A stretch of DNA of 64,000 nt from Boswellia sacra (taxonomy: Eukaryota > Streptophyta > Magnoliopsida > Sapindales > Burseraceae), in the NCBI GenBank assembly GCA_013180625.2, contig SNVD02010297.1:62001-126000 (forward strand), read 5' to 3'. The position numbers were made by a program, and so were the translations under genes. Below, piece by piece: positions 12,035-24,056 of this stretch. The notes beneath the pieces are model-generated. The model saw only the letters and a program-made list of their open reading frames with translations. It searched no databases and was not told the origin of the DNA. Numbering within the stretch: the first letter of the stretch is position 1; each line of letters starts with the position of its first letter.

Positions 12035-13370
12035 ATGCCGAGTATATTTCAAAATCGATTTAGGGCTTTTTCTATTCATACTATCCTTCAACAACAGCTT
12101 CTCTACTATCCCTCGTCTTCTTTCTCTCTTTCTCTATTTTTTTTTAGAATTTGTTGCAGACTACAAACCCTATCAATAGCGACCTCAGCCAGTTCTTTAT
12201 CTTCCCCCAGCGGTTCCAGTTACAACAAGAATGATAGCATTCAGTCTTCTCTGATGCAACACACACATGCAGAGATTGCTATCGATCCAGCCATCAGTAA
12301 GGATGAGCAAGTGCCAGTAAGAAAGATAAAGGATAAAATTAAGCCGAAGAATAACAAATTCCTCACAGTAGCTATCAAACAGAAGTTTGTGAAGTACACT
12401 TCACAGCAAAAACTGCAGATGGAAAGGCCGGTGAAACTGTCGGACTTCGACTCCTATGGCCTGAGTGAGATGATTGAGTCTGTTTATTGGACTCATACAG
12501 TAACAAACTTCCTACCCCCGTGAAGGTTTTAATTCAGGAATTTTATGCAAACATCTCTTCTGCCATTGATGATCCTAAAAGTTTCCTGTATCACAAAGTT
12601 TATTGTAAAAGAAAGTTTGTTAAGTTCTCTCCGAATGTCATAAACACTTTCCTAGACATTCCCATAGGCAGTTTACATGCGTTAGATGAAGAATTTAACA
12701 TGGCTAAAGTTGTTAAGGAATTGACTGGTCGAACAGACATTGAATGGAAACCAAGAGATGGTATGGACCAGCAGTACCTTAGGAAGAAATATCGAGTGTT
12801 GCATAAGGTAGCTCCGTTTAATTGGCTTCCTTCTTCCCACCAAAATCAGGTTCGGGAAGACAGAGTGAAACTTCTATTTTGTTTAGGCACCAATCGACCA
12901 ATTAACTTTGGTTTGCTAGCCTATAGATCCATTATATAGATTGGATCTTATCACTCTGATTATTATTTGCTTGTGTTTCCCTATTTGATTCAAGGGATTC
13001 TTGCACAGAATAGCATCCCAATGAGCTCTAATGAACAAACTGAAATTCTATCAAAATCCATTACAAAGGGATTTCTTCAAAGACTGCATGACAAATCTGA
13101 TTTACCTGCACCTGAATCGAAACCCAAGAGAGTCAGGAAAAATCAATTGAACAATATTGAAGAACAACTTGCACTGATCCACTCTACCTCGATAGAAATT
13201 GTGCAGGATTTGAAGGCAATTAAACTCAAGCAATCTACTTTGGAAGTAATGTTTGCAGGACATCCTTGTACTACAACAAAACCATCGATCGTGGAGACTG
13301 ACACTGGGGTTCCTGAGAAACCAACTGAAGAGATATCTGAGGATGATGAACCTCTGCAGCAGCAGGTCCA
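12035..13370 (+). pseudogene. Extra copia ORF after pol, 5' part (plant transposon protein-like), interrupted
   Basis: An additional reading frame typical of the Sirevirus lineage. Its function is unknown; in related elements it has been called envelope-like. The first block (12035-12523) and the second (12487-12939, containing QEFYANISS and KFSPNVINTFLDIP) are in different frames, so a frameshift lies near 12490-12520. A stop at about 12937 separates a third, charged and possibly coiled-coil block (12967-13370). The middle block resembles the domain annotated as 'putative plant transposon protein'. The frame is cut at 13370 by the gypsy insertion and sequence of the same type resumes at 23191. 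The family call rests on a remembered pattern, not a search. Confidence 0.6.
13366..13370. other. Left target-site duplication of the gypsy element
   Basis: GTCCA, repeated exactly at 23186-23190. A 5-bp duplication is normal for gypsy integrases. Confidence 0.9.
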
Positions 13371-15839
13371 TGTAAAGCCCATTAATTTTTACTTAAGCCT
13401 AGCCCATTTTGTTTTGTTAACAACCCAGCCCATTCTTTTATGTTTTAGCAATTATATTATGAATTAAATGAGGAAATAATTAGAAGAAAATTTAGAAGAG
13501 AAGACAGAGGGGGGGGGGGAACGTGAGATAAGAGGAGAGAAAGCAAGAGAAGATTTTGATTTTTTCTAAGGAATTTGAAGATTTTAAGGTAATTTCTTCA
13601 TCTCTTAGTTTAATTAGATTATATAACTTCAATTCTATCTCTAGATCAATATTAGGAGGAGGTTATTTGATATTTGGAGATGTAATAGAGAGAGAAACTA
13701 GAGAGAGAAATGAGATTTCCATGCTTATTTAGGCTTCAATTTCTTGTATTTTGAAGGAATTGAAGTTTTGATGATGATTATGGAAAACTAGGGTTCAATA
13801 AATAGTATGGATTCCAAAAATTATAGCAGTATGTTGGCTTTGAATCTGATTCTAAAATTTTTATATGTTAAAATAGACATCCTAAGGATTTGTTTAAAAT
13901 TGGATTCACAGAAAAATGTGGAGTATGCAATTTATTATGAATTTTCGAAGTTTACTGTTCACCACTGGAAATTCAGTTTTTCTGCAGAAAATCAGTTTTG
14001 GGTAAGTTAATTGAGTTATCTAGAGGTCTTCAAAAATTATGAAATTTTGGATATGAGTTTGTATATATGTGTAGTTTAAAACTGGAGAGTTTTGTGAATT
14101 TAAAAATTTAGTACAAATTATCATGTATTTTGGAATAGGGAGAGGTCAGTTCTGGAAATGAATTTACAGAATTTGTGTATCTGGAAAAAAATGAAGGATT
14201 TGAGGTATCTAATGAGCATACAATGCCATGAAATTTTATATGGTATTAGACATGTATGTGTAGAAGATGTTTATAAAATATTAGACCATTTGGATGAGTC
14301 AATTAATTATTAAAAATCGAAGAACCAGAATTACTCTGTTTACGAAGTTTGGAAATGGAGTTAATTAGGAGAATTAGTATGTTATTGGTGAGACTGGGGT
14401 TTTGTGCTATTAAAGAATTTTATTTGGTTTTTCCCTTAGGTGAGACTGCGGTTCCTAATATATACCGGGATTCGATCGCGGAAGGGGTTGCCACATAAGT
14501 TGTTCCACGAGATTATGAGTGGGAAAAATATTATTTTTACCAACAATTGAACTTTAAATTATAAATTTCTATTTTTTTTTTATAATTGTTAGCAAAACTT
14601 TATTATGTTAGTAAATAGATATTCCTTTATTCTTGTATGAAGCATATTTCATAGTTTATCAAATTTGTCCATGTAGTTATCAGAAATGATTGTTTAATGT
14701 TTTAGAGATTTAAAAGTAAAGAATTGAATTTTTATGTTTTACTAAGCTAGTACCCAATTCATTCAGATAGTAAAATTATAGACGTCTTTGGGACCCATTC
14801 AGGCACACATAGAGGCTTTGGACCGTGTGATCTGGATGTTTAGCCCTTTAGGGGCAGCTCTGCGCATGCGTAGGATCAGTATAGTGATATCTTGGCCTGA
14901 GCGATCCTAGCCCCGCCAGGTCATGATCAGTCAAATTAGTTTGGGTACTTGATTAGTGAAACTGTAATGACTTAGAAATTTAAATTATGAAATGAGTTTT
15001 ATGAGATTTAAAAACTTAATATATTTATCATGTTGAATGTTGAATGCATGTAGAAATGCTTTAGAAGATTTTTATATTCAAATTTAGATTTTGTGAAAGG
15101 CATAGAAATTATTGAAAGAATTGCTTCCTCGTTTTTGTATCTTTTCTAAGTAGTTTTCTTATTAATGTTAGTAAAGCATAATTTTTAATTAATTTCTTAT
15201 TATGATATATTATTTTATTTTATGCAAATTTTTATCTATTTTAATGACTCTATCCCACTCACTGAGGTTATACTCACCCTATTTTCTTTTCTTTAAAAAC
15301 CCTTTTTTCCCCAGGAGATTGCAGTGTTCAGTCGGAACGCCAGTAGCTGCTTGAGGTTGGCCATTTGATTATGTTTTGAGAGCTTTCTTTTTTATATCTT
15401 ATTGTATTATCGTAGATGGTTTTCTTGCATATGTAAATATTTTGATATCGTATATGTATCAAAGATTTATTTTAGTTTCTTTTAGACATTTTTGTTTACT
15501 CATCATGCTTGAGTTTTTAAACTTCTATTAAAATTTTAGTTGTAAACTTTTTGAATCATAATTAATCACATTTGAGGCCGGAGGCTATATTTTCTTTTAA
15601 AGACTGTTTTGGAGATACAATTATTTTAACAGAGGACTTAAGGTCCCGAAAAGGAAGTTATTGGTTATATAAATAATTTTGGAAGTGTTGAATTTTGTGT
15701 ACTTGGCAGGGGGATTAGTCTAAAATACAAGGGAAACTCTGCCAAATTTTTCATAAATTAGCATATTTTAAAAAGTTAAATTTTCTTAGTACAGTTTTAG
15801 GCACGATTCGCCCGCGTTAGCTAGGGGCGGGTCGTGTCA
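13371..15839 (+). repeat. Gypsy 5' LTR
   Basis: 2469 bp. Matches 20702-23185 nearly base for base. It lacks a block of about 19 bases present near the start of the 3' LTR, probably lost between short AACC repeats, and has a longer G run at about 13510-13519. Open frames inside both LTRs have no recognisable product. Confidence 0.93.
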
Positions 15840-15842
15840 ACT

Positions 15843-15854
15843 TGGTATCAGAGC
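15843..15854 (+). other. Gypsy primer binding site (initiator tRNA-Met)
   Basis: TGGTATCAGAGC, three bases after the LTR end; a perfect match to the usual plant initiator tRNA-Met complement. Confidence 0.92.
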
Positions 15855-15946
15855 ATGGTTTTTTTAAGATTTTGTTAACTCTCTCATGTTTGCATAAACA
15901 TGGTTTTGTAGTGATAAAAGAAGCGTTATATTTTTTAGGCATCATC

Positions 15947-18900
15947 ATGAGCCAACATACAAGTAGACCTCGCACTAGAGGTAGGGGCGGACTGAACCAA
16001 ACCGCAAATTCTCCACCACCACCATCACATGAAGGTGAGGGGGAAAATGAACATAACCGTGAAGAGGAAGAACAGTCAAATGCGAAAGGGAATGAGAATA
16101 GGAACCGCCGTGATCCTCCTATCATTATACACTCAGTAGATGCACTAGCCCAGCTTGTTGCTCAAAATCAAGGGCGTGTTAGGGAAGAGAACACTATAGA
16201 GCGAGTTAGGATGTTGGGTGGTCAAAGTTTTGATGGTAATGTTGATCCTCCTGGTACAGAGGCTTGGTTAAGCAAGCTAGAGCGTAACTTTGGAGTTATG
16301 GGGTGAATTGAAGAGCAGAAGTTGCTTTTTGCTACATTTTTATTGGAGGGTGGCGCATACCACTGGTGGGAGTCAGTTCAGCATCGTCATCCATCACAGG
16401 AAGTTATTACTTGGGCTATATTCAAAAAGGAGTTCTTTGATCACTACTTTCCTGCTGTGTACAAAGATATCAAGCGTAATGAGTTCTTGAGGCTGGTTCA
16501 AGGGTCCAGATCAGTGGAGGAGTATGAGAAGAAATTTTTAGAGCTCTCCATGTTTGCTCCTTCTATTGTGGCTGATGAGGAGGAAAGATGTAAAAAGTTT
16601 GAAGAAGGATTACGTAGAGAAATCAAAGTTGTACTTGCTGCCAACAATTATGGTGATTTTAGTAAGTTAGTCCAAGCTGCTATGAAAGTTGAGAGAAATT
16701 TGGGGGATGTTAATCGAGCTGATTCAATCCACAAACGTCAGCAGAGTTGGCCAGTTGATAGTAGTAGCCACTGACCAAGCAAGAGAGGAGGTAGTTATTC
16801 AGCTTATTCTGATAGTTATAAGAGTACTCAGAGACAGGGTCCAACAGAGGGGCAAAAACAAAGTTCTAGACAGGGAGCTACGCAACAATCTGTGGGAAGT
16901 AATTCTAGAGATCAGAGGTTTAGTAGAAAAGGGAGCAGACAACATGATGATCAATCTAGAATAACTCCATACCCATTATGTGAGACTTGTGGCAAGTTTC
17001 ATGAGGGAGAGTGTCGATTTGGTAAACCTGGTTGTTATCATTGTGGTCAGAAAGGACATATCAAGAAATTTTGTCCTACTTTAACTCAAGATAGCAGTTT
17101 TGTTCAGAAAGATAGAGGTCCAGGAAGGCTTCAAATCGGGACACCTACTTCTTCAGCTAGAAACCAAACGAATACCTCAAGAAATATTAATAATCAACAG
17201 GGTAGTCAGCCAGTTCGACAGGCACGAGTTTTTGCCATGACTCAACAGCAGGCACAGGCTACGCCAGAGGTGGTTACTGGTACGTTGACTATCTTTGGTT
17301 GTGAGGCCCACATTTTGATTGATCCTGGATCCACCCATTCCTTTGTTTCATGTACGTTTGCTATGTATGCTGATAGAGATTTGAAACCGTTGGAGTGTAC
17401 TTTAGCAGTAGCCACACCTATTGGGGATTCCATCTTGGTAGGAAATGTTCTTAAGGATTACGTTGTGAAGGTAGGGAATCATGATCTATTAGCAAACTTA
17501 ATTCCTTTAGATATCCGAGACTTCGATGTGATATTAGGAATGGATTGGCCTGTAACTCATCATACCTCTGTGGACTGCTTCAGGAAGGAGGTGGTGTTTA
17601 GAAAACCTGAAACACCTGAATTTATTTTCTGTGGAGATCGACGAATCCTCTCTACTTGCATAATATCTGCCCTTGAAGCTAAACGATTATTTGCAAAGGG
17701 ATGTTCAGCCTACCTAGCTCATGTGATTGACACTTTAATGGGTGAAGCAAAGATAGAAGATATTCCTATTGTACAAGATATCTCGGATGTGTTTCCAGAA
17801 GATTTACCTGGCTTACCACCAGATAGGGAAGTTGAATTCACAATCGACTTAGCTCCAGGCACAACTTCTATTTCCATGGCACCATACAGAATGGCTCCAG
17901 CAAAGTTAAAAGAGTTAAAAGTTCAATTACAAGAGTTGGTTGATAAGGGGTTTATTAGACCTAGTGTTTCACCATAGGGAGCACCGGTCTTGTTTGTTAA
18001 AAAGAAGGATGGAACAATGCAGTTATGCATAGACTATCAACAGTTGAACAAGGTGACAATCCGCAACAAGTATCCTCTTCCTCGTATTGATGATTTGTTT
18101 AATCAGTTGCAAGGTGCAAGGGTTTTCTCCAAGATAGATTTACACTCGGGTTACCATCAACTCAAGATTAGAGAGGCCGATGTACCTAAGACTGCTTTCA
18201 GAACTCGTTATGGGCACTATGAATTTCTTGTAATGCCATTTGGGTTGACTAATGCTCCAGCAGCTTTTATGGACCTCATGAATCGAGTATTTCATCCTTA
18301 TTTGGATCGTTTTGTTATCGTGTTTATTGATGACATATTGGTGTATTCGCGAGACAAGGAGGAGCATGCAGAGCATTTGAAAATAGTTTTGCAGACCTTG
18401 AGGGAGAAACAACTTTATGCCAAATTCAGCAAGTGCCAGTTTTGGCTGGACAAAGTTGTGTTTTTAGGACATGTGATATTAGCTGAAGGGGTGTATGTAG
18501 ATCCTCAGAAGATAGAAGCTATTATTAAATGGGAGAGACCCACTAATGTAACAGAAGTCAGAATTTTTCTTGGCTTGGCAGGTTATTATAGGAGATTTAT
18601 TGAGAATTTTTCCAGAATTGTTGTTCCATTAACACGGTTGACTCGTAAGGAGGTGAAGTTTGAGTGGACTGATGCTTGTGAGCAGTGTTTTCAAAAGCTT
18701 AAAACACGATTAACTTCTGCACCCATACTTACTCTTCCATCCGGTAATGAGGGGTTCGTGATTTATAGTGATGCCTCTAGACAGGGGTTAGGTTGTGTTT
18801 TGATGCAATACGGGAAGGTGATAGCTTATGCTTCAAGGCAATTAAAGAAGCATGAATAAAATTATCCTACCCATGACTTAGAATTTGCAGCAATTGTATT

Positions 18901-20698
18901 TGCACTCAAGACTTGGCGACATTACTTGTATGGGGCAGCATGTCAAATTTATACAGATCATAAGAGCCTTAAGTATTTATTTACTCAAAAAGAATTGAAT
19001 CTTAGGCAGAGGAAGTGGGTTGAGCTTATCAAGGATTATGACTGCACAATTGACTATCACCCAGGTAAAGCAAATATAGTAGCAGATGCACTCAGCCGAA
19101 AGTCCTCGAGCTCTATAGCCCATTTGAAGGTGACATATCTACCTTTATTGATTGAATTGAGGTCTTTGGGAATTGAGCTAACAATAAATGACTTAAGTGT
19201 GCTACTAGCCAATTTTCATGTTAGACCTACTTTAATTAATAAAGTTAGAGATGCACAAGTACAAGATCCTCAGTTAATGAAACTGATAGAAGAAGTGAAG
19301 AAAGGCTTACGATCAGATTTTGTGGTTAGAGATGATGGAGCATTAGTTATGGGAAATAGACTTTGTGTGCCCAACATTGAAGAAATAAAGAAAGAAATTA
19401 TGGAAGAAGCTCACATTCCAGCCTATGTAATGCATCCAGGAAGTACTAAGATGTATCGTAATTTGAGAGAACATTATTGGTGGTAAGGTATGAAGCGGGA
19501 TATTGCAGAATTTGTGTCTCGGTGTTTAGTTTGCCAACAAATCAAAGCTGAGCACCAGAAACCTGCAGGACTCTCTCAACCACTTCCTATCCCTGAATGG
19601 AAATGGGAACACATTACTATGGATTTTGTGGTAGGACTTCCACGTACTATGGCTGGTCATGATGGTATTTGGGTAGTGGTAGATCGTCTTACAAAATCTG
19701 CACACTTTTTACGTGTCAAAGCTACTTATTCATTGAATAGACTAGCTAGTATTTATGTAGCAGAGATAGCCCGTCTTCATGGTGCACCTGTTTCAATAAT
19801 ATTAGATAGAGATCCACGTTTCACTTCCAGATTTTGGCCTAGCTTGCAAAAAGCTTTAGGCACAAAATTGAATTTCAGCACAGCTTTTCACCCACAAACA
19901 GATGGTCAATCTGAGCGTACCATTCAAACTCTTGAAGACATGCTTAGAGCTTGTATATTGGAGTTTAAAGGCAATTGGGATGTTTATTTGTCTCTAATGG
20001 AATTTGCTTATAATAATAGTTACCAATCCAGTATTGAAATGGCACCTTATGAGGCTCTATATGGGAGGAAATGTAGAACACCAATATGTTAGGATGAAGT
20101 GGGTGAGAGGAGACTATTGGGACCAGAACTGGTATAGGATACAAATGAAAAGATAGTTATTATTAGAAACAAGATGAAGGTAGCACAAGATCGACAGAAG
20201 AGTTATGCTGATAAGCGCAAAAGAGATCTGGAGTTTCAGGGAGGAGATAAAGTATTTTTAAAGATATCTCCTTGGAAAGGTGTGCTTCGTTTTGGTAAAC
20301 GTGAGAAACTAAGTCCACGTTACATTGGGCCTTACGAGATTATAGAGCGCGTGGGCATAGTTGCTTACCGTTTAGCTTTGCCTCCAGAGTTGTCGAAAAT
20401 ACATAATGTATTTCATGTCTCTATGCTCCATAAGTACGTGTATGATCCAAGCCATATCCTTCAACAGCAGCCAATTCAATTAAAAGAAGACTTGACTTTT
20501 GAAGAAGAACCATTAGAGATCATAGAATGGAAACAGCAAGTACTTCGTGCCAAGACTATTCCCTTGGTTAAGGTATGGTGGCGAAATCACTCGAAGGAAG
20601 AGCTACGTGCGAGCGAGAGGATGTTATGCGAGCTCAATACCCACAACTATTTCTCTCAGGCTAGTAATTTTGAGGACGAAATTTTTTTTAGGGGGTAG
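15947..20698 (+). pseudogene. Gypsy gag-pol polyprotein, one frame with several stops
   Basis: The chosen start is the ATG at 15947 (MSQHTSRP); everything to 20698 is in one frame. Domains: retrotransposon gag (about 16200-16770); zinc knuckle CYHCGQKGHIKKFC (17033-17074); aspartic protease LIDPGSTHSF, catalytic Asp at 17321; reverse transcriptase with FIDD at 18323; RNase H (about 18760-19110); H2C2 zinc finger; integrase core with D at 19622 and 19805 and E at 19913 (DX35E); then a chromodomain-like tail (about 20500-20660). In-frame stops lie at 16304, 16772, 17975, 18857, 19484, 20090 and about 20135. A one-base loss near 20602 shifts the end of the chromodomain. At 17975 and 20090 a conserved Trp is replaced by TAG. 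Confidence 0.92.
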
Positions 20699-20701
20699 TA
20701 T
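20685..20701 (+). other. Gypsy polypurine tract
   Basis: AGGGGGTAGTAT immediately before the 3' LTR, the expected place for plus-strand priming. Confidence 0.75.
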
Positions 20702-23185
20702 TGTAAAGCCCATTAATTTTTACTTAAGCCTAGCCCATTTTGTTTTGTTAACAACCTAACCCAATGTATTTAACCCAGCCCATTCTTTTATGTTTTAGCA
20801 ATTATATTAGGAATTAAATGAGGAAATAATTAGAAGAAAATTTAGAAGAGAAGACAGAGGGGGGGAACGTGAGATAAGGGGAGAGAAAGCAAGAGAAGAT
20901 TTTGATTTTTTCTAAGGAATTTGAAGATTTTAAGGTAATTTCTTCATCTCTTAGTTTAATTAGATTATATAATTTCAATTCTATCTCTAGATCAATATTA
21001 GGAGGAGGTTGTTTGATATTTGGAGATGTAATAGAGAGAGAAACTAGAGAGAGAAATGAGATTTCCATGCTTATTTAGGCTTCAATTTCTTGCATTTTGA
21101 AGGAATTGAAGTTTTGATAATGATTATGGAAAACCAGGGTTCTATGAACAGTATGGATTCCGAAAATTATAACAGTATGTTGACTTTGAATCTGATTCTG
21201 AAATTTTTATATGTTAAAATAGACATCCTAAGGATTTGTTTAAAATTGGATTCACTGAAAAATGTGGAGTATGCAATTTATTATGAATTTTCGAAGTTTA
21301 CTGTTCACCACTGGAAATTCAGTTTTTCTGCAGAAAATCAGTTTTGGGCAAGTTAATTGAGTTATCTAGAGGTCTTCAAAAATTATGAAATTTGGCATAT
21401 GAGTTTGTATATATGTGTAAATTAAAACTGGAGAGTTTTGTGAGTTTACAAATTTAGTACAAATTATCATGTATTTTGGAATAGGGAGAGGTCAGTTCTA
21501 GAAATGAATTTACAGAATTTGTGTATCTGGAAAAAAAATGAAGGATTTGAGGTATCTAATGAGCATATAATGCCATGAAATTTTATATGGTATTAGAAAT
21601 GTATGTGTAAAAGATGTTTATAAAATATTAGACCATTTGGATGAGTCAATTAATTGTTAAAAATCGGAGAACCAGAATTGCTCTGTTTACGAAGTTTGGA
21701 AATGGAGTTAATTAGGAGAATTAGTATGTTATTGGTGAGACTGGGGTTTTGTGCTATTAAGGAATTTTATTTGGTTTTTCCCTTAGGTGAGACTGCGGTT
21801 CCTAATACATACCGGGATTCAATCGCGGAAGGGGTTGCCACACAAGTTGATCCACGAGATTGTGAGTGGGAAAAATATTATTTTTACCAACAATTGAACT
21901 ATAAATTATAAATTTCTATTTTTTTTATAATTGTTAGCAAAACTTTATTATGTTAGTAAATAGATATTCCTTTATTCTTGTATGAAGCATATTTCATAGT
22001 TTATCAAATTTTGTCTATGTAGTTATCAGAAATGATTGTTTAATGTTTTAGAGATTTAAAAGTAAAGAATTGAATTTTTATGTTTTACTAAGCTAGTACC
22101 CAATTCATTCAGATAGTAAAATTATAGAGGTCTTTGGGACCCATTCAGGCACACATAAAGGCTTTGGGCCGTGTGATCTGGATGTTTAGCCCTTTGGGGG
22201 CAGCTCTGCGTATGCGTAGGATCAGTATAGTGATATCTTGGCCTGAGCGATCCTAGCCCTGCCAGGTCATGATCAGTCAGATTAGTTTGGGTACTTGATT
22301 AGTGAAACTGTAATGACTTAGAAATTTAAATTATGAAATGAGTTTTATGAGATTTAGAAACTTAATATATTTATCATGTTGAATGTTGAATGCATGTAGA
22401 AATGCTTTAGAAGATTTTTATATTCAAATTTAGATTTTGTGAAAGGCATAGAAATTATTGAAAGAATTGCTTCCTCGTTTTTGTATCTTTTCTAAGTAAT
22501 TTTCTTATTAATGTTAGTAAAGCATAATTTTTAATTAATTTCTTATTATGATATATTATTTTATTTTATGCAAATTTTTATCTATTTTAATAACTCTATC
22601 CCACTCACTGAGGTTATACTCACCCTATTTTCTTTTCTTTAAAAACCCCTTTTTCCCCAGGAGATTGCAGTGTTCAGTCGGAACGCCAGTAGCTGCTTGA
22701 GGTTGGCCATTTGATGATGTTTTGAGAGCTTTCTTTTTTATATCTTATTGTATTATCGTAGATGGTTTTCTTGCATATGTAAATATTTTGATATCGTATA
22801 TGTATCAAAGATTTGTTTTAGTTTCTTTTAGACATTTTTGTTTACTCATCATGCTTGAGTTTTTAAACTTATATTAAAATTTTAGTTGTAAACTTTTTGA
22901 ATCATAATTAATCACATTTGAGGCCGGAGGCTATATTTTCTTTCAGAGACTGTTTTGGAGATACAATTATTTTAACAGAGGACTTAAGGTCCCGAAAAGG
23001 AAGTTAGTGGTTATATAAATAATTTTGGAAGTGTTGAATTTTGTGTACTTGGCAAGGGGATTAGTCTAAAATACAAGGAAAACTCTGCCAAATTTTTTGT
23101 AAATTAGCATATTTTAAAAAGTTAAATTTTCTTAGTACAGTTTTAGGCACGATTCACCCGCGTTAGCTAGGGGCGGGTCGTGTCA
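20702..23185 (+). repeat. Gypsy 3' LTR
   Basis: 2484 bp, TGTAAAG...TGTCA, followed by the GTCCA target duplication at 23186-23190. Nearly identical to 13371-15839. Confidence 0.93.
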
Positions 23186-23190
23186 GTCCA

Positions 23191-23642
23191 GCTGCACAAT
23201 CTACTATTAAGATAGTCATAACAGCAGCACAGAAGCAGCACGCACACTCAATTCTATCTCCTGTCAAGGGAACTAGAAGGAAGGGAAAGAAGACAGTTGA
23301 AGTGGTGAAGAAAACATCTAACCAGAAGAAGAAGAAAATCCAATCATCAGCTCCAGATTTAAGAGATGAATCTGTGTCAGATGAACCAACACATGTAGAA
23401 TCTGGAATGAATCAGCCTTCATCACTTCTTGAGGAAACCTCTCATGATTTCCCTCTCCCTAAAGCAGCTGAAGTAGAACATCATACCTCTCCACCACCAA
23501 CTCAGACAACTAGTACAGAACTTCGTGAGAAAGAAATTCAAAGAATTATAGCTGAAGTCACTGCTACTTCTGAAAATACTGATGCACAACTAGCACCTTC
23601 TCCATTCCACTTCTCCACCAGTTCGCAAGTCTCCCAAACTTA
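23191..23642 (+). pseudogene. Extra copia ORF, 3' part after the gypsy insertion
   Basis: Open frame from the insertion site to the TAG at about 23641, very rich in Lys, Ser, Thr and Pro (patches such as NQKKKKIQSSAPD). It continues the charged tail seen left of 13370. The two sides are not in one frame once the duplication is discounted, so a frameshift separates them from the third block. No domain recognised. Confidence 0.55.
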
Positions 23643-24040
23643 GTTAGTTTTGGCCACTTGTGCTGAAATCAAGGGGGAGATCATAAGAAGGGAGTTGCTG
23701 GTTGCTGCTGCTGATCCTTTTTGTGCTGATGATGCTGATATGCTGTTATTTTTCTCTTTAATTTTTTTCTCTTGAATTCTCTTTAACTGTGTTCTGATCT
23801 TATTTTTTTGCTTATTCCTCAACGCTGTAAGTAAGAAGTGAGGGGGAAAGAAGTGAGGGGGAGTAAGAACTAACTTTCTTATGTTGTGTATGCATTCAAA
23901 GTTTTGAATTGTGTTATTATTTGCTTACTTCATTTGATGGATGTTTTCATTTGCTCTAAATTGCCTTGCAAGGTTATATATTTCATGACAGTGTTCTGTT
24001 ATGAGTTTGGAAATAGTTAGGTGTTTTCATCACAAGTTGC

Positions 24041-24056
24041 CAAAAAGGGGGGAGAT
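24041..24056 (+). other. Copia polypurine tract
   Basis: AAAAAGGGGGGAGAT directly before the 3' LTR. A further GAGGGGGA-type motif about 200 bases upstream (23840-23862) is of the kind repeated in front of the purine tract of Sireviruses. Confidence 0.85.

Larger units (their letters stand above)
13371..23185 (+). mobile_element. Ty3/gypsy chromovirus (Tekay/Del type) nested in the copia element
   Basis: 9815 bp with LTRs of about 2.5 kb (TGTAAAG...TGTCA), perfect tRNA-Met primer site, a single gag-pol frame, a C-terminal chromodomain-like region and a purine tract. The order reverse transcriptase, RNase H, integrase defines gypsy; the chromodomain and long LTRs fit Tekay/Del. The two LTRs differ by about 2-3% judged by eye, so it is younger than its host copia element. 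Stops in gag-pol make it non-autonomous. Confidence 0.93.
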
